Origin: Stenogyne calaminthoides
Lineage: Eukaryota; Streptophyta; Magnoliopsida; Lamiales; Lamiaceae
Direction of reading: 5' to 3'
Length of the DNA: 64,000 nucleotides
Assembly: GCA_037126765.1 (NCBI GenBank)
Contig: JBBCBC010000021.1
Location: 26,615,434-26,679,433 of the forward strand
In this document: positions 45,377 through 55,465 of the stretch, piece after piece
Layout of the letters: each line of letters opens with the position of its first letter
Numbering within the stretch: the first letter of the stretch is position 1
Translations under genes and position numbers: made by a program
The notes under the pieces: model-generated
Database searches by the model: none
Told to the model about the DNA's origin: nothing
What the model saw: only the letters and a program-made list of their open reading frames with translations

Positions 45377-46143
45377 TTATTCACCTGGATCCAACATACC
45401 TAATTCAACTGATAGTTTCTGAAATCTTGATTCAGCCAAAGGTTTAGTCAAGATATCAGCTCTCTGTTTATCAGTATGAATTTTCTCCATTCTGATATCT
45501 TTCTTCTCAACATGATCTCTGATGAAGTGATGTCTGATATCAACATCTTTACATCTGGTGTGCAATACAAGATTTTGTGTAATAGCAATTGCACTATTAT
45601 TATTACAAAATATAGGTACTTCATTGGCTATAATCTTATAATCCCTCAATTGTTGTCTGAGCCAAAGAATCTGTGCACAACAGCTTCATGCAGCCATGTA
45701 TTTAGCTTCAGTAGTACTGGTTGCTACTGAGGTTTGTTTCTTTGAAAACCATGATATCAGTTTACTTCTAAGAAATTGACAAGTTCCTGTGGTAGACTTC
45801 CTGTCAATTCTACAACCTCCATAATCAGCATCTGAATAACACGTTAATTCAAGGTTATCATCTGCTGGATACCATAATCCTCTATTCACAGTGCCTTTAA
45901 GATATTTCAGAATCTTTTTGGCAGCCTCCATGTGACTAGCCTTAGGATTAGCTTGGTATCTTGCACATATCCCAACAGCAAATGTTATATCAGGCCTACT
46001 TGCTGTGAGATATATCAGTGATCCAATGATCCCTCTATAATCAGTGTGATTTACTGATTTGCCTTCAGGATCAGGATCCATCTTGTAGTTAATATTCATG
46101 GGAATTCTAACTGCATTGCAATTCTGTACTCCATACTTTGCAA
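45377..46143 (-). pseudogene. Element E RNase H
   Basis: SIRE-type RNase H: HTDYRGIIGSLIYLTASRPDITFAVG connection, SDADYGGCRIDRKSTTGTCQF, TSTTEAKYMAA (usual Glu of TEAEY is Lys), DIRHHFIRDHVEKKDIRMEKI, ADILTKPLAE. A TGA at 45686-45688 interrupts one frame that otherwise continues. CDNN at the second Asp reads CNNN. Both substitutions would impair catalysis. Confidence 0.88.
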
Positions 46144-46830
46144 TCAGATCTCTGGTGTATTTTGCTTGATGAATATTCCTTCCTTAGTTTGTTTCACCTG
46201 AAGTCCAAGAAAGAAATTCATCTCCCCCGTCATTGACATCTCAAACTTTCTTTTCATCAGAGTAGAAAACTTTTCACACAACTGATGATTTGGAGATCCA
46301 AATATGATGTCATCCACATAGATCTGAACTAGTAAAATATCATTTGCATCTTCTATCCTGAACAAAATCCTATCAACAGTTCCTTTGATAAAACCATGGT
46401 CAGTAAGAAACTGAGAAAGGGTATCATAGCATGCTTGGGGTGCTTGCTTAAGACCATACAAGGCTTTCCTGAGCCTGTAAACTTTGTCATTCTGACAAAA
46501 TCCTGGAGGTTGTTCCACATATACTTCCTCCTTAAGCACACCATTCATAAATGCATTTTTCACATCCATCTGATAGACTGTGAATTTCATGTGGGCAGCA
46601 TATGCAAGAAACAATCTGATGGCTTCTAGTCTTGCAACAGGTGCAAAGGTTTCATCATAATCCAAGCCTTCTTCTTGGGAATAACCTTGTGCAACTAGCC
46701 TTGCCTTATTTCTCACAATGTTGTTGTTTTCATCTCTCTTATTCCTGAACACCCACTTAGTTCCAATCACATTGTGCCTTTTAGGTCTGTCCACTAGCTC
46801 ACAAACTTCATTCCTTGTGAATTGATTCAA
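46144..46830 (-). pseudogene. Element E reverse transcriptase, YVDD intact
   Basis: Open for 228 codons: ELVDRPKRHNVIGTKWVFRN, EEGLDYDETFAPVARLEAIR, DVKNAFMNGVLKEEVYVEQP, YGLKQAPQACYD and the catalytic YVDDIIFGSPN (about 46300-46325). A stop at 46144-46146 separates it from RNase H. The segment upstream is frameshifted. Confidence 0.9.
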
Positions 46831-47253
46831 TTATTCTTGCATAGCAACAATCCAGAATGAGTCTTGTAGAGCTTTTTCAATCTCAGTAGGTTCCTTTTCT
46901 GATAGAAAACAACCGAATAAAGAACTTTAACCATGAAACCGTCTTGTCTTTATCCTTCTGATAGATCACCCACAATCTGATTTGTAGGATGGCTATCCAA
47001 CCATTTTCTCCTGGATGTTCCGCCTTCAGTAGTGTCCTCAACATCAGAAATGTTAGGTTCAGGCAGTTCATCAAATTCAGGGAATAACAGAAAAAGAGAA
47101 ATGGAATCATCTTCCTCAGGGGAAATTCCATTCAGAACATTGTCAGAGACATTTGTTCCCCCTTGGTTGATAGATTCAGAGTTTGCCTCAGCTGTGACCA
47201 CATCTTCATCGGCATTACATACCGAGTCCGAGGCGGTGTATGTTCAGAGTTGG
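46831..47253 (-). pseudogene. Element E integrase-RT linker
   Basis: Acidic linker (NISDVEDTTEGGTSRRKWLDSH) in two overlapping frames, equivalent to F at 60462-60812. Confidence 0.65.
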
Positions 47254-48334
47254 TCAACGATTGTGTTGGCTTTCCTTGAGTGAAGAATTTTCATCCTGAG
47301 TCTCACCATCCTGAGTTTTTTCATCCTGAACTTCTTTGTTTGAGTCTGATTCACTCCATTCATAGAAAGTGAGTGACTTCTTCTTTTCAAGTTCAGAGGA
47401 TTTCTTTTTTAGGGCTAAGTCCGGTGATTCTCTTGGTCGGTTCTCTGAAGTCATGTTCTGTTTCTTCCGAACACAAGTAGATTCATCAAAAACAACATGA
47501 GGTGTTTCTTCCACAATAAGAGTCCTACAGTTGTAAACTCTGAAGGCTTTACTGACTTCAGAATATCCTAAGAATATCCCTTCATCAGCTTTGCTATCAA
47601 AAGTTTTCAACTGATCTTTACCATTATTGTGTATGAAACACTTGCAACCAAACACACGAAAGAAAGAAACAAGAGGCTTCCTTTCATTCCACAGCTCATA
47701 TGGAGTTTTTCCTTGATTCTTGGTCAGCATGGATCAGTTCTGAGAGTATCATGCAGTGTTGATAGCTTCAGCCCAAAATCTCTTAGGAATATCAGCTTCA
47801 GCAATCATTGTTCTTGGCAGAACTTCTTTTAGAGTCCTATTTTCTTCTTTCAAAGAACACCATTACATTTGTGGGGTCCTTGCGGTGATGTTTCATGGGT
47901 TATTCTATTTCTTTTTGCACAATAATCAGATATGATATGATTGATAAACTCAGTTCCTTTATCTAATCTGATCTTGACCACACTCAGATTCTTTTCAGTA
48001 CTGAGCCTTTTAAGTATTTATGGCAGTTTTGTCTGAGTCTCCTTCTTACTAAGTAAGAATATGACCCATGTGTATCTAGAGTAGTCATCAACTACCACAA
48101 GTGTATATTTCCTGCCATTTTTGCTTACAGGTGTTACTGGACCAAAGAGATCCATATGTAACAGTTGCAGTATTCTGTCAGTAGAAACATCTACTTTGCT
48201 TTTGAAAGATGCTCTGATTTGTTTTCCTTTTTGACAGGCATCACAAACATGATCTTTACTGAACACTTCATTTGGTAACCCCCTCACAAGTGATAATCTT
48301 GCAAGTTTGTTCGGGGGTTTTAAAGTTTAAGTGA
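47254..48334 (-). pseudogene. Element E integrase
   Basis: Zinc domain Cys half CDACQKGKQ (about 48225-48255), catalytic HMDLFGPVTP (about 48140-48170) and YTLVVVDDYSRYTWVIF are open at 48018-48287. A stop or shift follows, and the Glu motif (47835-47880) is destroyed, reading PHKCNGVL then a stop. The C-terminal half is open at 47254-47730 (YELWNERKPLVSFFRVFGC). Confidence 0.87.
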
Positions 48335-48772
48335 TTAGGTCTTTTTGTGCCACAACCAACTGGTATCAGTGGAACTTTTTGCAACCAAACATGTATCTTT
48401 AGGAGATAATTTCCAATCAGCAAGATACACATTTCCTTTTCTAGTACCAGTCAGTAAAATTTTCTGTGAAGTATTGTCTTTCACATAACATAAGTTCTTT
48501 GAGAACTCAACACTGAATCCTTTGTCACAAAATTGACTGATAGAAAGCAAGTTATGCTTTAAACCAGACACATATGAAACACCATGGATATGAACAGAAT
48601 CAACTTCAAGAGTTCCATATCCCTCAGTTTGTCCTTTTGAGTTGTCTCCAAATGTGATCTGAGGGCTTTTTTGCTCAACATAGTCAGTGAGTAGTTGCTT
48701 ATATCCTGTCATATGTCTTGAACATCCACTGTCCAGATACCATACAGCAGGTGTCAATTCATTTCCACTCAA
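48335..48772 (-). pseudogene. Element E protease and GAG-pre-integrase start
   Basis: Active site WYLDSGCSRHMTG (about 48710-48745), then LLSISQFCDKGFSVEF, and the stretch ends at WLWHKK. Open for 145 codons; homologous to C and F. Confidence 0.87.
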
Positions 48773-49453
48773 CAGTGATATGTTGTATTCATTCAGCTCA
48801 GTGCCCTTTTCCTTTACCTGAAAAACAGATCAGTTTTTAGGTACCCATTTGGTGTAGGGTCCTACCAGGTTAGTTGTTCCTTTTGGAACCTAAATCTGCC
48901 TGATAACTCTAATTACTTTAGAGTGGCTGATTTGTCTCCCATAAACATCTACATACACATTCACTACCCTAGGTGCCTTGGCAGTACCTTGTGTATGAGT
49001 GCCAGCCTTAGCATGAACATGAGCCTTAGAGTTCTTCTTGGGTTCAGGCTTTTTGTTCAAGTGCCTTAGCTTTGGTGCAGCTGGTCTCTGTCTCTGCTGA
49101 CTTGGGTTCAGGAAACCTTTACCCTTAGACAAGTGGGGTTTAGGTTACCTGTACTTAAATTGGGGTCTTTCAGTAATCTGAGGACTTGGTCTTTTCAGTT
49201 GAGAATATCTATGCTCAGTGTTTCTCTTCTGAAAATTCCTCTGATGGTTCAGTGTAGATCTCTTCAGGTTGGTATTCTTAGCCTGAGGCTTTGAAGAACT
49301 GGCCTGAAAATTTCCTACTGAGTGTTCAGGTTTTATAGCCTTTTCCTGAGGTTTGGGCTTTCTTCCCTGAACCTTAAGTTTTTCTGAAACCATAGGTCCT
49401 TTACCCTTGTCTAAAACTCTGGACTGTTCTTCAGTAAGAAGATTAGATGTCAC
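48773..49453 (-). pseudogene. Element E gag-protease linker
   Basis: Two frames encode a basic Gln/Lys/Pro-rich linker ending in YVDVYGRQISHS (48890-49132), as in D. No enzyme domain. Confidence 0.65.
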
Positions 49454-51235
49454 TGGTTTAATTTGACAGTCTTGGTGCTACTAGAAGCAGCATTCAGAAG
49501 ACCTTGTGAGGTTTCCCCTGGAATGTATCCCAATCCAGCTTTTATAGTTGCAGGTCTTTGATAACTCTGAATTTCATCTATTACTTTAGATGCAGAATTC
49601 AATAGAGCTAACTTTCTCTGCACACTATCCTCACATTTCATTAGAGTTTCATGCTTCTCAAAGAGGTCATTGAACTCAGTTCTGATAAGTTGAATCTCTT
49701 TAGTGGATTTCTCTAATTTTCCATTCAGGATCTCTATCACCTTCTCTTTTTCTGAGAGTTGTACTTTCAGAACATCCAGTTCATCAGTAGTTCCCATCAA
49801 TTGAGAAGTGATCTCAGCATTTTTAGAGTCTTTCCACTTCAGATTCTCAGCAGTCAGTTCCTTGTTCTGCTCTTGAGTTTCAGTGAGTAGTTCTTGTAAT
49901 ACAGAATAGTCCTTCATAAGATACTCAAACGAATCCATCAGGTCAAAGTTACTGTTTACAGTTGAACTTGAGAACTCATGTGCTTGTGTAGGAGCAACAA
50001 CAGAGATAAAAGAATATACCTCCTCCACAGCCATAAGACAGACATCATCACTGTCACTGTCTGAGAAAATCTCATCCGAGGAACTGGAACCTTCTTCAGA
50101 ATGTTCTTCCTCTTCTGCAACCATAGCTTTCTTGCTGGAGATCTTTCTGTCTCTCTTGGCTTGTCTCTCCTTTCTTTCTTTAGCACTCAGCTCAGGACAG
50201 TCATATTGAAAGTGACCTTTCTTCTGACAGTTGTAGCATCTGTTGGTATCATCAACCTGATCACTTTCCTCCTTGGTCTTGGAGTCCTTCTACTTGGATG
50301 AGGATCCTTCAGCTTTCTGGTCCTTCTTTTTCTCAGTGAATCTGTCCTCAGCTTCAAAATTTCTCTTGTACCTGTGATTCCTGTAGTATTTCTTATATTT
50401 TCCATATCTGCTATTGAGTCTTTCAAACCTCCTTGGCATCAGTACTAGCTTATCCTCTTGCTCATCCTGATTTCTGGCAAGTGAGTTTTCAGACTCTCTA
50501 GCTTTACAGGGTTTCTCTTTGGCTTTAAAAGCCACATTCTTGCTAGATGAAGAATCATCTTTGCTGTCAGATTTCTTAGTTTTCTTGTCAATCACAAACT
50601 CATAAGCTTTCAGTTCAGAGAAAACTTGTTGGTATGGCATGGAATCAATATTTTTGGTGTTTTCAATCACCGCAGCATGTATATCCCATTTTCTCAGACA
50701 ATCCTCTAAGAATTTTTAGTGCCACTTCTCTCTGTGGGTATCTTTTCCCAAGAGCACTTAGATCATTCATGATGCTAGTGAATCTGACCTCAAGTTTGTC
50801 AATGGACTCACCATCTTCCATTTCAAAGCAATCAAACTTTCCAATAGCAACAAAAAGTTTTTTTTCCTTAATATGATCTGCGCCTTGACATATAACAGGA
50901 AGTGTGTCCCATATTTCTTTTGCAGTTTCACAGTGAGAAATCATCCCCATTAGACCATCATCAATAGTGCTATACAAAGTATCTTTAGCAATGTAGTCCA
51001 GATTGACTAACTTTCTCTCATCAGGAGTCAGTTGGTCATCAGGTTTAGGAAATTCATCGCTATGATCATTTCTCTCAGTATCAGTGATTCTGGGATTTAC
51101 AACAGTAAATTTGAATGGTCCTTCAGAAACCACTCTCCACATTCTTTCATGTTTTGAATACAGATGAGCCTGCATTCTCAGTCTCCATAGGTCATATCTC
51201 TCAATAGAGAACATAGGAAGTTTCTTAGAAGGCAT
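49454..51235 (-). pseudogene. gag: Element E gag
   Basis: The ATG at 51235 opens a 190-codon capsid domain (MFSIERYDLWRLRMQAHLYS; AKEIWDTLPVICQGADHI), like copia UBN2-type Gag. A frameshift near 50670-50700 leads to the middle region. The zinc knuckle CYNCQKKGHFQYDC (50197-50238) has all ligands. The C-terminal coiled coil (49450-50124) is open, with an acidic serine-rich start. Same plan as C and D, lower sequence identity. Confidence 0.88.
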
Positions 51236-51344
51236 GATGACTGAGCCTTGTAAGATATTAGCAAACAGATCTATTCAGTAGACCACCAAAGTCTTTCAGG
51301 AAATAGACTATGGCTACCAAAGCAAGTGGTCAAAATGAACCACT

Positions 51345-51356
51345 GCTCTGATACCA
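51345..51356 (-). other. Primer-binding site of element E
   Basis: Minus strand TGGTATCAGAGC, two bases from the LTR start at 51359. Confidence 0.9.
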
Positions 51357-51358
51357 CT

Positions 51359-53259
51359 TGTTGGTCCCGGTGCTAACGAGTCTCACACGTGTATGGGGGG
51401 GAATACACGTGTTCAGTGATTTTTCAAATTTTTTCTTCACTGAGGTAAGATGGGTCAGGTTATCCTGATACTTTTGTCCTGAGAAGCACGGATTGCCCTG
51501 AGTCAAACTCTACTGAGACAATGATCATGAGTTGCTTTCAAAAGCTTCAGATTAACCCAACTGATCCTGAATTTATCAGAGATCCTGAGGAGCTTGGATC
51601 AGATAATTATCTTACTGAACACTCAGTAGAGTTAGTTCAGTTTGGTAACTATCTTTTCTTGTAACTCAAGTGTGCGGAATGGTTAACCTTTGTTTATACT
51701 CATTTTAGCTTTGCCGAAATATCTTCTTCCTTTAATAAAACAATGATTAAGGTTGTGACCAATTTTATGCAGTTCAGTGGATTGGTTCCAAGTGAATATC
51801 AGTGAAATATGCTTTCAGTGAAAAACATGTAACAGATAAAATGCAATACAAAAAGTAAACAACACAGCAATTATAGTGGTTCAGAGACTCAAGCTCCTAC
51901 GTCCACTCTCTCTGATCTTCAGAGAAATTCCTTAACCACTTCCTAAAGCTTTCAGGCTAACTCACTGTAGCTTACTCACTTTTCTACCTTGAGTTTTTCA
52001 GGTCGACTCCTTTGCGACTTACTAACTCAAACACACACAAGTGTTCAGACTACCACAAGTAGCTTACTAACTTCTTCTCTAGAGTTTTCTGGCTAACTCA
52101 CTGTAGCTTACTCACTCTTTACAACTCTAACTCATCAACAAAACACACACAAACTACCTTAACAAAGGGTTTGGGTTTTGGGTTGGTTTCCAACTAGGGT
52201 GAGATATCCTTTACAATAAGAAATAATGCAAAGGCTAGGATATCTCTTCTAATTTTTGGATATATCTATCAATCTAGGCTTAGAATAGTGAGCTCTCTCC
52301 AATGTGAAACGCTTGGGAAATTCTAGGTTTTTCGAGTGCTTCAATTTGCAATAATACGAATGAGCTCTTGAGTTGCTTGAAAAAGGTTACTGGTATTTAT
52401 AGGCAACTTCACCAAGGTCACTCTTTGAAAAAACTATCCGTTGGATGAGATAGCTTTATGAGTTTCCTCTTCTGGTGTTTGATGAACGACTATTTTTTAG
52501 GGATGGAACACTCCCTTGCATGTTTTAGGAAATATGCAGTCATGTAGCCAATCACCAATTTTTGCAGTCTGGAACTTAGTACTACTGACATAATTCAGGG
52601 TCCTGTCACTTTCAATTGTCGATGAAATCTGATGTTGTCTTCCTCTGATTGGTTCTTGTCTTCAGTGAATGTAGACAAACCTAAACGGCTCTTTTTGGTC
52701 AATCTCTCTTAATGAGACAAACTTAAACGACACTTAGACTTAGTTTCTTTTTTTCTGCACTAGAATGTTTTGGCCAATATCTACTTTTCTGAACATGTGC
52801 GTTTTTCTCAGTTTTATAGTCTTCAGATAGATATTATTTAGTGCCTCGAACATTGGGTTATCTTTGAGTATTCGATATCTTCTTGAGTCTTGATAACTCT
52901 TGAGTCTTGGTGTCTTGATTACATTTATTGAGTCTTGAAGAACTTCATTGAGTCTTCGGTGTCTTCAGCAACTTACTGAGTCTTTAGTGTCTTCAAAGAA
53001 CTTCATCGAGTCTTGATGTCTTAAAGAACTTCTTGAGTCTTGAGTCTTGATAACTTCATCGAGTCTTTATTTACTCAGTACCTTTTGAGTTCTTCAGTAA
53101 CTTCAAGATCTAACCTGATCTATATCTGCTAACTATACATTGTGCAGATATCTTCCTGAACAATCTATGCTGAAACCTGACTCAGACTATCAAGATTATC
53201 CTGAACATGTCATACTTAGGGGCTTTTGGGATCTAATCAAAACTTCTTTATTAAATTCA
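51359..53259 (-). repeat. 5' LTR of element E, last 10 bp missing
   Basis: Matches 37621-39535 but lacks the terminal TCTCCCAACA; after AAATTCA it continues as D2 gag. It also lacks the CACGTG next to the TATA box (compare 52380-52400 with 38641-38690). From about 52000-52030 and 52600-53060 it diverges sharply at CAG/CTG words. Confidence 0.92.
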
Positions 53260-53518
53260 GTATCCATATTAGACAATTTCCTCTCATCTGCATCCATCAG
53301 AGAGGGACTCTTTCTGATTCTTGCTCCAACTGGTTGCGTAGGATCTCGTCCTGCTTCAGCTTGGTTAAAGTGATAGATGATAATCGGTCCTATCTCAAGA
53401 ATCTCATCCATTTTGTTGTTGATCACTCCCAGATGGTCTCTCATGTCGATAGACCAATCTGATACTCATCAACATAAAACATGGGTAGATTATGATGCAT
53501 ACCTGAAGTGTTATCCAT
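53259..53518 (-). pseudogene. Element D2 gag, N-terminal fragment
   Basis: First about 87 codons of gag with one frameshift near 53460 (a base missing compared with D at about 37023). Product would start as in D and stop at the junction with the E LTR. Confidence 0.8.
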
Positions 53519-53656
53519 GCTTGTGGTGTTTTTGCAAGAATGTTAGTTTTGAAAAACAGTTTTCAAAGATCAGTTCAACTGACCACAAAGGTTCTTCCTC
53601 AAGAACCAATGATATTCAAAGCCAGTGGTCAGAAGAACCACCGCTCTGATACCACT

Positions 53657-55157
53657 TGTAGGTCCCGAACGGGTTTCAGTGAGGGTTGAAGTCTAGAGGG
53701 GAGGGGTGAATAGACTTCAAAAATAAATTAGTGGATCAGGTGTGATTTGCAAGTATTCCTGATCAAAGTGCGATGAGGATCAGTTTGGACTGATATCCGA
53801 CTTACTGATCTGGCAGGCAGATCAATTCGGTGTCTATCAGTTTAACTGATGGTGCGGAAAGATTCTGACCAATCTGGTTTGAATCAGATAACTAAAGTGT
53901 TAAACTGATCAGATCAGTAGCTTGATGCTAAGCTGATCCTGGTACAGAATATGCATGCAGATAACAAGAGTAGTGTGCAAGTATGTGTAAAGCAGATTAA
54001 AGGCACAAAGATTTATAGTTTAATGTATTAGTCCAACAACAGGGGCACCAACTTAACCAACTGGACTTAGTTTAATGTGTTAGTCCAACACAGTACAACT
54101 AACAGATATTTAACGAGTTCTCACTCAACCAATCCCAGAAATCTAATCTAGAAACCCTAGATAGAAATCCTGCTATAACAAACTTAACCTAACAGTGTTT
54201 GGGTATAAGATTTGTTTTGTTCCAACTGGAATACTATCCTATCTTCTAAGTAGCCTAAAGCTAGAGGATAAGTATTCTGGCTAAGAACTAAGGGATGAAC
54301 GCTTAAGAATAAATCTTGAATTTGTGTTTTTCTTGCGGAAATCTTGAGAGCTTGAGCTTGTGTATAATTTTCGTAACCTTACTAAGAAGGTTTGATCCCA
54401 TATTTATAGGCACGAAATCGAACTAGCCGTTGGAGAGCAATTCGAATTACGGTCTATTTTAGGTAGGTCTGCAGACGGATTTGACGTGCTTCAGGGGCGG
54501 CATGGCCGAAAGCATGCAAGCTTGTCCTTTCTAGCCGTTGACACTGAACCACCATTCTGCAGACTGTTAGAACTCCGTACGTACGTTGTCATCTTCTCAT
54601 TGGCTATCAAGTACGATTCACAGCACTTGAATAAGCAACAAGGTTGACATTCTTCTTGTCAGAGAACATTCCTCGTACTGGATAACATGGAAGTAGTTAT
54701 CGATGGGTCGTCTGGATCAGTTGACCAGCGATCTGTCTACACCGATTAGGTCTTACGCTTCGTAAGTTGTCTTAGCACAACTTCTTGACCTTTCCTTGTA
54801 GTCATCGATGTAGGTAAATGCGGTCTTGATGTCTTGATTTTGACTTTATCCGCTTCTTGTTGATCAGTTCTTCAACATCTCTGAACTTTATGACTTATCT
54901 GATTCTCAGCTTATCTGCTTTAATCACTAGATCTTCATCATCTGATCTTCAAGTTAGTTGATCTTCTGATCTTCAAGACTTAACATATACATATTGAGTT
55001 CCCCCTCAATATGTGACCTATATGTTACTTCAGTTGTCTATACACTTCAGTTGGTCATCTTATCTGCTATCTATATCATCAGTCAGCTAACAGGTCTGAC
55101 TGGTCCTATTACATTATCTGTTTTGGAACTTCCATCGAAACTATAAATTTCCCAACA
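53657..55157 (-). repeat. 5' LTR of element D2 (1,501 bp)
   Basis: Starts TGTAGGTCCCGAACGGG and ends AATTTCCCAACA. TATA on the minus strand at 54400-54411 (CCTATAAATATG). It shows the empty site for E near 54052 and gives the CAGT-containing reference for the LTRs of C. Confidence 0.92.
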
Positions 55158-55298
55158 CGAGGCCACATCCTCTTCCTTGCTTTATGTCTCTCCTCCTGTA
55201 GACCATCCTTTGAAATCCACCTCTGTTCCTTTTGGCTTCTTCTCTTGCTTTTCTGTTCATCTTCGATCCTGACACAGAAACAGCAACTCTCCTCAACA
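55158..55298 (-). pseudogene. Element F 3' ORF fragment beyond the SINE
   Basis: One frame encodes EEAKRNRGGFQRMVYRRR, alignable with E next to solo LTR G (EKRRGGFKKNLSKRRG). So the 3' ORF of F continues here after the SINE and is then cut by D2 at 55157. Confidence 0.55.
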
Positions 55299-55465
55299 TT
55301 TTTTTTTTGATCGGACAAAGTTAGTTGTTAATTGTTAGTAATTAGTACACCAAGCACCCAAACACTCCACAAATTCACCAAGCCACCTTATAACTCTCAT
55401 ACTCCAATTCGTTCACAAAGGGAATCAAACCTGTGTCTCACACTCAATTGAGGAGCCCAGATTTA
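55299..55465 (-). mobile_element. Probable SINE in the 3' ORF of F
   Basis: On the minus strand a tRNA-like head with a Pol III B box, GGTTTGATTCC (55421-55431, one base from consensus), is followed by about 110 bp of non-coding sequence and a poly(A) run (T10 at 55299-55308 on the plus strand). It splits the 3' ORF of F, which resumes on the other side. The 5' boundary is approximate (55445-55480), and I could not find a clear target duplication. Confidence 0.55.

Larger units (their letters stand above)
37621..53259 (-). mobile_element. Element E: SIRE-like copia, minus strand, 15.6 kb including a solo LTR
   Basis: From right to left: 5' LTR (51359-53259, last 10 bp missing), primer site, gag, protease, integrase, RT, RNase H, spacer, 3' ORF (split by solo LTR G) and 3' LTR (37621-39535). 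Its family is distinct from C/D: the LTR sequence is different, but the domain order and the 3' ORF are shared, and F is its close relative. Without G it is about 13.8 kb. Several nonsense codons and frameshifts are present; YVDD is intact. Confidence 0.92.
53259..55157 (-). mobile_element. Element D2: gag start, PBS and complete 5' LTR
   Basis: A second C/D-family copy. It retains the gag start (ATG at 53518), leader, primer site (53643-53654) and a 1,501-bp LTR (53657-55157). It closely resembles D over 36822-37620 but is not interrupted by E, so it is a separate copy. Its pol, 3' ORF and 3' LTR were lost with the end of E. It lies in the 3' ORF of F. Confidence 0.88.
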
